The translations under genes were made by a program, and so were the position numbers. DNA of 64,000 nucleotides from Deltaproteobacteria bacterium (lineage in GTDB: Bacteria > Myxococcota_A > UBA796 > CAJQPC01): positions 1 through 64,000 of the forward strand of contig JADKFE010000129.1 in the NCBI GenBank assembly GCA_016717595.1, in the 5' to 3' direction. Every line of letters begins with the position of its first letter. Positions within the stretch are counted from its first letter, which is position 1. The notes beneath the pieces are model-generated. The model was not told where the DNA came from. It saw nothing but the letters and a program-made list of their open reading frames with translations, and made no database searches. Positions 54,723 to 63,540 of the stretch are shown here, in pieces.

Positions 54723-57700
54723 ATGAGCGACGCAGAGTTTGAGAGCAACATCCTCCAGATGGGAGGGATCACGCTCCATCCGGGGGAGCGTATCGGCCCG
54801 TATGTCTACGAGCGCCCCGTCGGCAAAGGCGGCATGGCGCTCGTGGTCTTGGCGCGGGATCCCAACGATGATCCCGTCGCGCTCAAGATCCTGCGCGGCA
54901 ACCGCCTCAAGACGGGCCTGCAGCGGTTTCGCCGGGAGTTCCGCGCGCTCAGCCGTGTGCGCCACCCCAACGTCATCCGCGTAGACGCCTACGGCGACCT
55001 CCACGGCCACCCCTACATCGTGATGGAGTACGTCGAGGGCACCGACCTCCACCAGACCATCCGAAACTTCCGCTTCTTAGAGGATCCCAACGAGCGCTGG
55101 CGCCGCAGCGAAGAGATCCTCATCGAGATCTGCCGCGCGCTCAGCCACGTCCACCAGAAGGGCCTCGTCCACCGCGACCTCAAGCCCTCAAACATCCTTC
55201 TGGACAAGGCCGGTCACTGCAAGCTCACCGACTTCGGCATCGTGAAGGATCTCGACCCCTCCGCTGATGCCAACGTCTCCGGCACCTTGGTGGGCACCTG
55301 GGCCTACGCCTCCCCCGAGCAGATCAGCGGCGAGCCATTAGACCACCGGTCTGATCTGTACTCCTTGGGCATCATCCTCTTCGCGATGTTGACGGGTTGC
55401 CGTCCTTTTGATGAGAAGGACATGAAGGGCTACCTGGAGGCCCACCGCAACAAGAAGCCGCCCAGGCCGCGCCAATACGACCACCGCATCCCCCGGTCGC
55501 TCGACGAGATCTGCCAGAAGCTGTTGGAGAAAGACCCAAAGGCGCGTTTTCAGTCGGCGCGTGAGGTGCTCTACCGCCTTTGAGCAGACCGAGGCCGAGG
55601 TGCCCTCAGGCTTGGGCGAGGGCTGGCAGCCGCCGCTCGTGGGCCGAGGCGCTGAGCTTGAGGTGCTCTACGACGCCGTCAACCACCTCACCCGCGGCGA
55701 AGGCGGGCTCATCGCCGTCGAGGGCCGCGAGGGCTCTGGGCGCACCCGCCTGCTCAACGCCGTCGCCGACCGCGCCGCGAACATCGGCGTGCCGGTTCAC
55801 CGCCTCGAGGCGTCCACCGGCGCCGCGGGCCTGTTCGGCCTCATCGACTTCTGCAAGAGCGTGGCCGGAGAGCTCGGCGACCGCGCCCCGGCGCCCTTGT
55901 TACGCGCCATCGACGAGTGGACGACCGGCGCCGGACGCGGCGGAGACGCCGTCTATCGCCTCATGGACCGCCTGCGCCCCGCCGTGGTGCAGCTCGTCGG
56001 CGACGGCCCCCGCATCCTGCTCTACGACGACTTCCACCTGCTCCCGCCCCGCGGCTTAGAGCTGGTCAAGAACCTGCTCCAGGCCACCATCGACGTGGGC
56101 GAGCCTGTTCTGGGCGTCTTCGGCGTGCGCAGCGAGTCGGTCACCGCCGCCACGGAGACCTTCCTGCGCGGCGAAGGTTTTGTGTCTCCGCCTGTGCGTT
56201 TGCGCTTAGAGGATCTCTCCCTCGCCGCGCTCCAGCGCCTCACCGAGAAGATGTTGGGCGCCGGCCCCCGCAGCGACGCCTTGGCCCGCCGACTGCACCA
56301 GGAGACCCAAGGCAACCCGCTGTTCATCACGCAGTTCTTGAGCGCGCTGCACCAGCAAGGAATGTTGGTCGAGGGCCCCATCGGCCTAGAGCTCAGCGCC
56401 GACACTGAAGAGATCCTCGCCGGTCACCTGGAGATCCCCGCCGGGGTGCGCCAGGTCATCCGCGGTCGCCTGAGCCGCCTGGAGCCCGGCGAGCGGGAGG
56501 CCCTGGAGCTCCTCGCCGTCTATGGCCGCAGCTTGGATCTGGATCTGAGCCTAGAGGTGCTCGACCGCGACGAGGACGAGGTCCTAGACGCCATCGACGG
56601 CCTCATCACCCGGGGCATCGTCATCGAGCGCCGCGCCGGGGACATCGTGCAGCACGACGTCGCCCACCGGCTCATGGCCGACGTGGTCTACCGTGAGCTG
56701 AGCCCCGAGCGCCGCTCCAGCCTTCACCGCGGGCTGGCCGAGGCCTTGGAGCGCAACTTCGCCACGGTGCCCGCGGCCATTGAGCTCGTCGGCGACCACT
56801 ACCGCCTCGCCGGAGAGTCGGGCAAAGCCTTCCGATACCTCACCACCGCCGCCCGGCGTATGTTGGCGCGCTCGTTGCCCGCCGAGGCCTGGGAGCTCTC
56901 CACCCGCGCCGCGAGCCTGGAGGAGCTGGCCCGCGCCAACCTCCCCGCCGAACAGGCCGCTGAAGGCCGCCGTGAGCTCCTGGAGGTGCGCGGCGAGATC
57001 CTCTACCTGCGCGGCGAGTGGGCCGAGGCGCATCGTTCATGGCAGGCGCTCCTAGAGCACGCCGTGAGCGCGGGCTACGGCGCCGCCGAGGTGCGCGCCC
57101 GCTGCCGCCTCGCCACGCTCTTGCGCAGAATGGACCGCGTCGACGAGGCCCGTGAGCACAGCCGCCTCGCCTTAGAGCGCGCCCGCGGCATGCGTGACCG
57201 CGGCCTCATCGCCCAGGCGCTGTACACCGGGGCGTCCTTGGCCTGGGAAGACGGCGAGCTCGCCCGGGTCGAACAAGACGCCGCCGAGGGCCTCGTGCTC
57301 ACGTCGTCTGAGCCCTTGAGCCGGGTGCGCGGCGACATGCTCCTGGCCTTGGCCGCCGCCGAGGCCACCCAAGGGCGCATGGCCTCGGCCTCCAAACGAA
57401 TGGAGGAGGCCGTCGCGCTCTTTGAGCGGCTCGGCGAGAAAGCGCAGCTCTGCATCGCCTTGTGTAACCTCAGTCAGATGTTGACCTGGCAAGGGCGACT
57501 CTCTGAAGCCCGCGCCCGCGCCGACGAGGCCCAGCGGATCGCGATCACGATCAACTTCCGAGTCGGTCAAGCGACGGCCTTGGGTGTACGCGGTGAGGCC
57601 AATTTAGAGCTTGGCTTGACGAGTCAAGCCACCCGCGACCTGACCCAAGCTTTGGAGGAGGCGAACGCGCTCGGGCTCACCCCGGATCTCATCGCCGCAC

Positions 57701-58212
57701 GTTTTGGCCTCGCCCGGCTGGCGCTGCGCGCCCGAAACCCCAAGCAGGCCGAGTCCCACCTCTCCATCGCCCGGGGCCTCGCCCTGCGCAGCGACCCCGA
57801 GCGTTACCGCCCGGCCATCGTCGCGCTCAACGCCTGGTGCTGCGCCATGACCGGCGACCGCCTCGACGCCGAGCGGATGTTGGAGGTCGCCCAGGCCCAG
57901 CTCGACAAGCTGCCCGTGCCCCGCCGGGTGCAGGTGATGATCGCCGCCGCCCGGGCCTTAGAGAGCCTGGGCCGCCTCGACGACGCCCGCGCCTTGGCCA
58001 ACACCGGCACGTCTTTGGCGCGCAGCCGGGGCTTTCGGCTCATTGAGCTGGAGGGACGCCTGATGTTGAGCGGCCTCGCCGAGACCGACGACGCCAAGGC
58101 CGCCTGGCGCGCTGAGGCCGAGGCCCTCGCCCGAGCCCTGCGCCAAGAGCTGCCCGCGGAGCTCGCCGAGCCCTTCTTCGCGCGGCCCGAGCTCGCCGAG
58201 CTTGGCGGTTAG
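54723..58212 (+). CDS. Ser/Thr kinase-ATPase-TPR protein 3, one frameshift
   Basis: ATG 54723 (MSDAEFESNILQMGG). Kinase: GKGGMALVVLA, Lys 55 in VALKIL, LVHRDLKPSNILL (HRD 150-152), LTDFGIVK and AYASPEQ. At 55580 the frame closes after VLYRL. Removal of one C would join it to FEQTEAEVPSGLGEG in the next frame, so a single-base insertion is likely. ATPase: LVGRGAELEVLYDAV, Walker A GREGSGRT (Arg for Lys) and Walker B RILLYDDFHLLP. Then a winged-helix-like segment and about ten TPRs (YRLAGESGKAFRYLTTAAR, SQMLTWQGRLSEARARADEA). About 1,160 residues. Confidence 0.92.
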
Positions 58213-58213
58213 G

Positions 58214-60523
58214 GTGACCGACGACCGCTCGGCGCCGCTCCCCGAGCGTGTCGGTCCCTACGAGATCAAACGGCTCATCGGCCAAGGTGGCATGGCGATG
58301 GTGATGCTCGCCGAGTCGCCCAGCGGCGAGCGGGTCGCGCTCAAGTGGCTCGACCGCAGCTCCGCCAGCTTAAACGCGCGTTTTCAGCGTGAGGTCGCCA
58401 CCTTACGCCGCCTGCATCACCCCAACGTCGTGCGGGTGATCGACGACGGCGTCGAGCGCGGTCGCCCGTTCATGGTCATGGAGCTCGTCGAGGGCCCCGA
58501 CCTGCGGGTGTACGCCACAAAGCTGCGCGAGCGCCCCGCGGAGGAGCGTTACCGTGAGGTCTGCCGCATCGGCGCCGCCTTGTGTGACGCCTTAGAGGCC
58601 GTTCACGCCTTGGGCCTCATCCACCGCGACGTCAAGCCCGCGAACATCCTCCTCGACCGCCGGGGCGCGCCGCGCCTCGCCGACTTCGGCGTCGTGAAAG
58701 ACACTGAAGAGCCCGACCACACCGCCTTGGGCGCCATCGTCGGCACCACGGGCTACGCCTCCCCCGAGCAGCTCCGCGGCGAAGAGATCGACCATCGCGC
58801 AGATCTCTACTCCTTGGGCTGCACGCTCTACTTCTTGTTGACCGGCGAGCGCCCGTACCCCAACCGCGAACGAAAAGAGGTGCTGCGAAGCCACCTCGCC
58901 GCGCCCATCCCTCACCCAAGCGCTCTCGACCCCCAGGTGCCCCCGGCCTTGGAGTCGGCGATTATGCGCTTGCTCGCCAAGTCGCGGGACGACCGTTACC
59001 CCAGCGCCGCCGCCGCCCGGGCCGCGCTCACCTTAGGCGTCGGCTGGCGGCCGCCCCCTCCCCTCGCCGGCCGCAGCCGCTACGTCGAGGCCGTCGGCGC
59101 CGTGCTCGACCGCGTCGCCCAAGGCCAAGGCCGGGTCTTGCAGCTCTTGGGGCCCAAAGGCAGCGGACGAAGCTGGCTTCTCGACGTCACTGAAGACCTC
59201 GCCGCCCGCCGCGGCGTGCCCGTGGTCATCGCCCGCGACGACGCCACCTTAGACGCCAGCGTCGCGCGTCTGCGCGGCGGCGAGGCCCTCTGTGTCGCCA
59301 CCCGCCTGCCCACCTTGCCCGAGGGCGCTGGCCTCGTCGAGACCCTCCGTCTGGAGCCCCTGAGCATCGCCGAGGTGCGCCGCTCCGTGGTGTCCATCGC
59401 CCCGGGCACCCTCGACGCCCACCTCGTCTCCGAGCGCCTCTACCGCGCGACGGGCGGCCACCCCGCCTGGCTCCTGCCGCTGATGGAGAGCCAGGTCTCT
59501 GGCGACCGCCTCACCTTGCCCGATCCTTGCCCCGCCCCGGCGCGGCTGGAGGAGGCCCTCGACGCCTTGCTGTACGAGACCCTCGAGGTGCTCGGCGCGG
59601 TGTGTCTCCTCGGCGGCGACGCCCCGGTCTCGCTCATCGAGGAGGTCGCCCAGATCCCGGCGGAGGAGCCCCTGGCGGAGCTAGAGGCCGAGGCGCTGCT
59701 CACCTGCCAAGGCGGCGCCTGGTCCCCCACCGGCGAGCTCATCGTTCATGGGGTCCGCGCACGGCTGCCCGACCCCGAGGCCGTCACCGCCCGCGCTGAG
59801 CGCGCCCGCGCCCGAGAGGCCGAGGCCGAGTCCGGCGGCCTCACCGATCCCGCCGCGGCGATCCTCGCCGAGGCCGAGGCCATCGAGGCCCTCTCCTTGT
59901 CTGGGCAGCCCGAGCGCGCGGCGATGGAGGCCGAGGCGCTGGTCGCCCGCGCCCGCGGCGCCCGCCAGCGTGGGGTCGAGGCCCGGCTCACCCGGGTCTG
60001 GGGCCAAGCGCTCCTCGACAGCGGCCGCGCCCGCCTCGCCGAGTCCCGCTTCGCCGACGCCGTCGCGCTGGCCCGCGCCTTGGACCAGCCCACCGAGCGC
60101 CGCGCCGCCCACATCCTCCGCGCCGTCGCCACCTTAGACGCCCGCCCCGGCAACCCCACCGCCGCCGCCGTGGCCCTCGATCGCCTGCACCGGGCGCTCA
60201 CGCTGCTCGACGGCGCCGACCCCGAGGGCTTCGTGGCGTTGGGATTCGCCGCCCGGGCCGAGGCCGCGGCGATCTTGGGGGATCGTGCGGGCGCCGGTCG
60301 CGCCGTGCTCGCCGCCACCGCCGAGCTCTGCCGCGTCGAGGGCCCGATGCTCAGCCGCGTACAGCTCCGCCTCGCCCGCGCGGCGATGGCGTTGGACGAC
60401 CGCGCCGTGGCCCTGCCCCTCGCCCAGACCGTCGAGCATCGCTGCTGTGGTTTAGGTTTGGGGCTGCTCGCCGAGGCCGCCGGTCAGCTCGCCCGCAGCG
60501 CCGAGCGGCACCGGGGCGGCTGA
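58214..60523 (+). CDS. Ser/Thr kinase-ATPase-TPR protein 4
   Basis: GTG 58214 directly follows the previous stop; a TTG at 58202 is the alternative. About 769 residues. Kinase: IGQGGMAMVMLA, Lys 44 in VALKWL, LIHRDVKPANILL (HRD 137-139), LADFGVVK and GYASPEQ. ATPase module is reduced: Walker A GPKGSGRS (Arg for Lys) and no recognisable Walker B (EALCVATRLPTLP at that place). The helical C-terminus (AAMEAEALVARARGARQRG, ALDDRAVALPLAQTVEH) is shorter than in proteins 1 and 3. Likely the most degenerate ATPase of the set, with a normal kinase. Confidence 0.93.
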   Translation: MTDDRSAPLPERVGPYEIKRLIGQGGMAMVMLAESPSGERVALKWLDRSSASLNARFQREVATLRRLHHPNVVRVIDDGVERGRPFMVMELVEGPDLRVYATKLRERPAEERYREVCRIGAALCDALEAVHALGLIHRDVKPANILLDRRGAPRLADFGVVKDTEEPDHTALGAIVGTTGYASPEQLRGEEIDHRADLYSLGCTLYFLLTGERPYPNRERKEVLRSHLAAPIPHPSALDPQVPPALESAIMRLLAKSRDDRYPSAAAARAALTLGVGWRPPPPLAGRSRYVEAVGAVLDRVAQGQGRVLQLLGPKGSGRSWLLDVTEDLAARRGVPVVIARDDATLDASVARLRGGEALCVATRLPTLPEGAGLVETLRLEPLSIAEVRRSVVSIAPGTLDAHLVSERLYRATGGHPAWLLPLMESQVSGDRLTLPDPCPAPARLEEALDALLYETLEVLGAVCLLGGDAPVSLIEEVAQIPAEEPLAELEAEALLTCQGGAWSPTGELIVHGVRARLPDPEAVTARAERARAREAEAESGGLTDPAAAILAEAEAIEALSLSGQPERAAMEAEALVARARGARQRGVEARLTRVWGQALLDSGRARLAESRFADAVALARALDQPTERRAAHILRAVATLDARPGNPTAAAVALDRLHRALTLLDGADPEGFVALGFAARAEAAAILGDRAGAGRAVLAATAELCRVEGPMLSRVQLRLARAAMALDDRAVALPLAQTVEHRCCGLGLGLLAEAAGQLARSAERHRGG

Positions 60524-60532
60524 GCCAACCGC

Positions 60533-61609
60533 TCAGGACCGACGACGCCGGGTGATCAGCAAGCCCAAGGCCGCGCCGAGGCCGAGCAGGCCCGCGCCAG
60601 GCGAGGCCGCCGCGCACATGCCGAGGCTGGAGTTCGGGTCGTTCGACTTGGGGCGCTCGGGGAGGTCGCCGGTGTCGTCGAGGTTCACGTCGCTGTCGCT
60701 GTCGGAGTCCGTGTCGCTGTCGCTGTCGGAGTCGCTGTCAGAGTCCGTGTCGCTGTCGCTGTCGGCGTCGGTGTCGGCGTCCGCCTCGTCCAAGGGCACG
60801 CCCTGCTCAACGGCCCAGTCGTAGAAGTAGTCCAGGCGGGTGGAGCCCGCGGCGGCGCCAGCGCCCTCACAGTTGGGCGACCCGCCGTTGGTGTTGAACC
60901 CGAAGGAGTTGGCGCCGACGAGCTCATAGCTGCCATCGGCGGCCTGCATCAGCGCCGCGCCGCCGGAGTCGCCCGAGCAGATGTTCTTCTTGCCGACGCT
61001 GTCCGTGGTGTAGACGAAGTGCTCGTCGAAGGTGTAGTACGGCACATCGACGGTGCGGCGGGTGCCCGAGTCCGACTTTGTGGTGCCGGTGATGCCGTAG
61101 CCGACGTAGGTGACGTTTTTGCCCGCCCAGGTGGTGCGCGGCGCGTCGGTGTTCACGGGCATCGGCGTCACGGAGTTCATGTTGCGGGCGAGCTTGATCA
61201 GGCCGATGTCGTAGGCCACGCTGGAGTCGCGGTAGCTGCTGTGTTTGATGAGCTCCGCGGCGACGCCGTAGTCGTCCCAATCGCCGGTGTAGACCTCATC
61301 GGCGATGACAAAGTACACGTCATAGCCGTAGTCGACGTAGTCTTGGGCGGCGACGATGCAGTGGGCGGCGGTGACCACCCACTTTGGCGAGACGAGGGTG
61401 CCCGAGCAGAAGTCGCCGCCGTAGCCGCCGGAGTAGGCGAAGAGGCTGCCGACCATCTGGAAGTCTGAGGTGGGCGCGCCGCCGACGATCGCCGAGACGA
61501 CCTCCGCGGGCAGGGCCTCCGCTGGGGTCTCTTCGCCATCTTTGGCCTCTGACGCGGCGGGCCCCTCTTGGGCGAAGACGGGCGCGAGCGCCAACAGAAG
61601 CGAGAGCAT
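60533..61609 (-). CDS. Trypsin-like serine protease with Ser-Asp stalk and MYXO-CTERM-type tail
   Basis: ATG 61607-61609 with GGAGG upstream. Signal peptide MLSLLLALAPVFAQ, a 25-residue propeptide, then IVGGAPTSDF (activation site at 41). The catalytic triad is VVTAAHC (His 83), YDIGLIKL (Asp 134) and CSGDSGGAA (Ser 215). After the protease domain comes a Ser-Asp / Thr-Asp dipeptide stalk (about residues 285-325). The C-terminus is SLGMCAAASPGAGLLGLGAA followed by LGLLITRRRRS. The Cys, hydrophobic helix and Arg cluster fit MYXO-CTERM sorting, so the enzyme is probably surface-anchored or secreted. Confidence 0.93.
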   Translation of the reverse strand: MLSLLLALAPVFAQEGPAASEAKDGEETPAEALPAEVVSAIVGGAPTSDFQMVGSLFAYSGGYGGDFCSGTLVSPKWVVTAAHCIVAAQDYVDYGYDVYFVIADEVYTGDWDDYGVAAELIKHSSYRDSSVAYDIGLIKLARNMNSVTPMPVNTDAPRTTWAGKNVTYVGYGITGTTKSDSGTRRTVDVPYYTFDEHFVYTTDSVGKKNICSGDSGGAALMQAADGSYELVGANSFGFNTNGGSPNCEGAGAAAGSTRLDYFYDWAVEQGVPLDEADADTDADSDSDTDSDSDSDSDSDTDSDSDSDVNLDDTGDLPERPKSNDPNSSLGMCAAASPGAGLLGLGAALGLLITRRRRS

Positions 61610-61717
61610 GAGGACCTCCGTGCGGTTGGCGGCAATGTAGACAGGCGCGGGCGGCACCACAAGTGCCAACGACTAGGAATCCGCCGCCGCTCACCCTCTG
61701 GTGCAATCTTCAGCATC

Positions 61718-61733
61718 TTCAATGACCATTGAA
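61718..61733. promoter_or_regulatory. TTCAAT-GACC-ATTGAA palindrome, candidate GbsR/MarR operator
   Basis: A perfect 6-bp inverted repeat with a 4-base spacer in an AT-richer stretch, 40 bases before the regulator start at 61773. A TAAGCTAAGCTA direct repeat follows. MarR-family proteins bind such 16-18 bp palindromes to control their own genes. Confidence 0.5.
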
Positions 61734-61772
61734 CTAAGCTAAGCTACCAGAAGAGAAGTAACGGAGGCTCAA

Positions 61773-62357
61773 ATGGCGCGCACCGCAGACCCCGTCGCCG
61801 CCGCGCGGGCGATCGACGACTCCATCCGCATCGCCGCGGAGACCATCGGCGAGCTCATGGAGTTCTGGAACTTCAAGCCGTCGATGGGCAAGGTCTGGAC
61901 GGTGCTGTACCTCTGCCAAGACCCGATGAGCGCAGAGGAGATCGTCGAGCGCACGGGGCTGAGCGCGGGCTCGGTGTCGATGACGCTGAACGATCTCCAG
62001 CTCTGGGGCGTGGTTCACCGCGTGCGCCAAGACGGCGAGCGCCGCCGCCTCTACGCCGCCGAGACCGACATCTGGGCCATGGTCACCCGGGTGTTCAAAG
62101 ACCGCGAGCTCAAGCTTGTGCGCCGCAGCATCCAGAGCCTCAGCGACGCCCTCGCCGTCTTGGAGCAAGAGACCTTGACCTCAGACCCCACGGTGATGCT
62201 GCGTGGGCGCTTCGTCGCCACCCGAGTGCGCCAGCTCCTCGACCTCGCCCGCACCGGAGAGCGCCTGTTGGAGCGGCTCTCACGCAGCGGTGAGCTAGAC
62301 CTCAACCCCCTGCGGTCGTGGCTCGACAGCGTGCGCCGGGCGAGCCTGGGCGCTTGA
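61773..62357 (+). CDS. GbsR/MarR-family transcriptional regulator
   Basis: 194 residues from ATG 61773, with ACGGAGG five bases upstream. The N-terminus (AARAIDDSIRIAAETIGELM) is the GbsR dimer helix. The winged helix spans about 40-100: GKVWTVLYLCQDPMSAEEIV, ERTGLSAGSVSMTLNDLQLW (recognition helix) and VVHRVRQDGERRRLYAAETD (wing). The C-terminal helices resemble the GbsR ligand/dimer part. GbsR controls choline and betaine genes in Bacillus, but no such genes are near here. Probably autoregulated via the palindrome upstream. Confidence 0.88.
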   Translation: MARTADPVAAARAIDDSIRIAAETIGELMEFWNFKPSMGKVWTVLYLCQDPMSAEEIVERTGLSAGSVSMTLNDLQLWGVVHRVRQDGERRRLYAAETDIWAMVTRVFKDRELKLVRRSIQSLSDALAVLEQETLTSDPTVMLRGRFVATRVRQLLDLARTGERLLERLSRSGELDLNPLRSWLDSVRRASLGA

Positions 62358-62393
62358 CGCGTCAAATGATCACCTGAACTCTACAGCGGGTTC

Positions 62394-62525
62394 CTCCCGG
62401 GGGGGGCCCTCTCCCCTTTGGGGGCCGCGGGGGGGGCGGCCGCCCCTGGGGGGGGGGGCCCGCGCCGGGGGGGGGGGGCAAGCCAGGGGGGGGGGCGGCG
62501 GGGGGGGGGCCCCGGGGCCCGGCCT
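62394..62525. other. G-homopolymer-rich stretch, probable assembly fault
   Basis: About 130 bases consist almost only of runs of 5-12 G interrupted by short C runs (for example GCAAGCCAGG flanked by G10 runs). Nothing similar exists elsewhere in the window, and no coding frame is sensible. It lies between a good gene end (62357) and a good start (62654). The likeliest cause is low-quality consensus; a genuine G-quadruplex tract is possible. Confidence 0.6.
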
Positions 62526-62653
62526 GGATGAGCCACGCTGTGGTTCAGGGTGTAGGACAAATTCTGGCTGGGGGCCTGAATAAGCTGAGAAAGAACCTGA
62601 AGGGCAGGTCTTGACGCTCCAACGTCAGCCCGCCCAAGCCGAAGGTCTCTTCG

Positions 62654-63532
62654 ATGCTGAAGCTGCTGGCCACGCTGTCCCGGGCGACCGTCTCCGCCGT
62701 CTTGTGCTGCTTTTGCCTGCTCGCCGCCTTCGCCCCGCGCGAGACCGCGAGCGCCTGGCTGCCGGTGCCCCCCGCGCAAGACACCCCCGCCCGCCTCTGC
62801 GGCGACGACGCGGCCTGCCTCCGCCAGCGCTTTCTGCGCATCGACGCCGCGACGATCGAGGCCCTCGCCCCCGACCTCGGCCTGGTCGAGCTGCCCACCT
62901 CCGCCCTCCGCCCGCTCTATCCCTACGACCTCCGGCGCTTCTCCAGCGCCCTCACCCCCACCCGGCTGGGCCACCAGCCCGACGAGGTCCTCGCGGTCCG
63001 CCTCGTTCTCTCTGAGGTGGGGCCGGACCGTCTCCTTCACAGCCGCTACGGGCTTCGTGAGGCCGTCGCCGTGCTCCAGACGGTGATGAACCGCATGAAC
63101 CCCCGCCGGGTGAACCCGCAGGAGGTGCCCGGAATGGCCGGTTACCCCGGCTGCGGCCCCGACGGCGCCTTCGCCCGCTGCGTGAACGCCCAGCAGTTTC
63201 ACGGGCTCTCCACCGCCCAGGCCCTACGCCCGGCGGAGGTCATCCCCGAGGCCGTCTTGGGCCCCGCCATCGACCGCGCGCTCCTCGCCTGGCTCATCGT
63301 GCGCGCCGAGGCCGTGCCCGACCTCACCGGCGGCGCCACCCGCTTCGCCCATCGCTGTGGGGGTCGGGTGTACGGCGCGCCCGCCGCCGCCTGCGACACC
63401 CCTGAAGAGTGGCGCAGCGGGGCGAGCGCGCTCACCGGGCCCCTGGTGCTGCTCGCGCCGAACGGCCTGGGCCGCGGAGGGGTCTACCGCCACCGGATCA
63501 GCGCCCGGGTCGAGTTTGAGCGTGTGCCCTAA
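62654..63532 (+). CDS. Secreted protein, possible cell-wall hydrolase
   Basis: 292 residues from ATG 62654. The N-terminal 34 residues are a signal peptide (LSRATVSAVLCCFCLLAAFA). The middle part, DEVLAVRLVLSEVGPDRLLH, then EAVAVLQTVMNRMNPRRVNP, RCVNAQQFHGLSTAQAL and TRFAHRCGG, follows the layout of SleB/Hydrolase_2-type wall hydrolases: a Glu in the first helix, A-V-x-V-x-x-N-R, a conserved Q/F segment. The match is by motif order only. Cysteines (RLCGDDAACL, CGPDGAFARC) suggest export. Preceded by the G-rich stretch. Confidence 0.6.
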   Translation: MLKLLATLSRATVSAVLCCFCLLAAFAPRETASAWLPVPPAQDTPARLCGDDAACLRQRFLRIDAATIEALAPDLGLVELPTSALRPLYPYDLRRFSSALTPTRLGHQPDEVLAVRLVLSEVGPDRLLHSRYGLREAVAVLQTVMNRMNPRRVNPQEVPGMAGYPGCGPDGAFARCVNAQQFHGLSTAQALRPAEVIPEAVLGPAIDRALLAWLIVRAEAVPDLTGGATRFAHRCGGRVYGAPAAACDTPEEWRSGASALTGPLVLLAPNGLGRGGVYRHRISARVEFERVP

Positions 63533-63540
63533 GCCGCCGA

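Noticed and set aside
60680..60790. Microsatellite between genes
   Set aside because: The GTC/GAG-rich repetition is the coding sequence of the Ser-Asp stalk of the trypsin-like protease.
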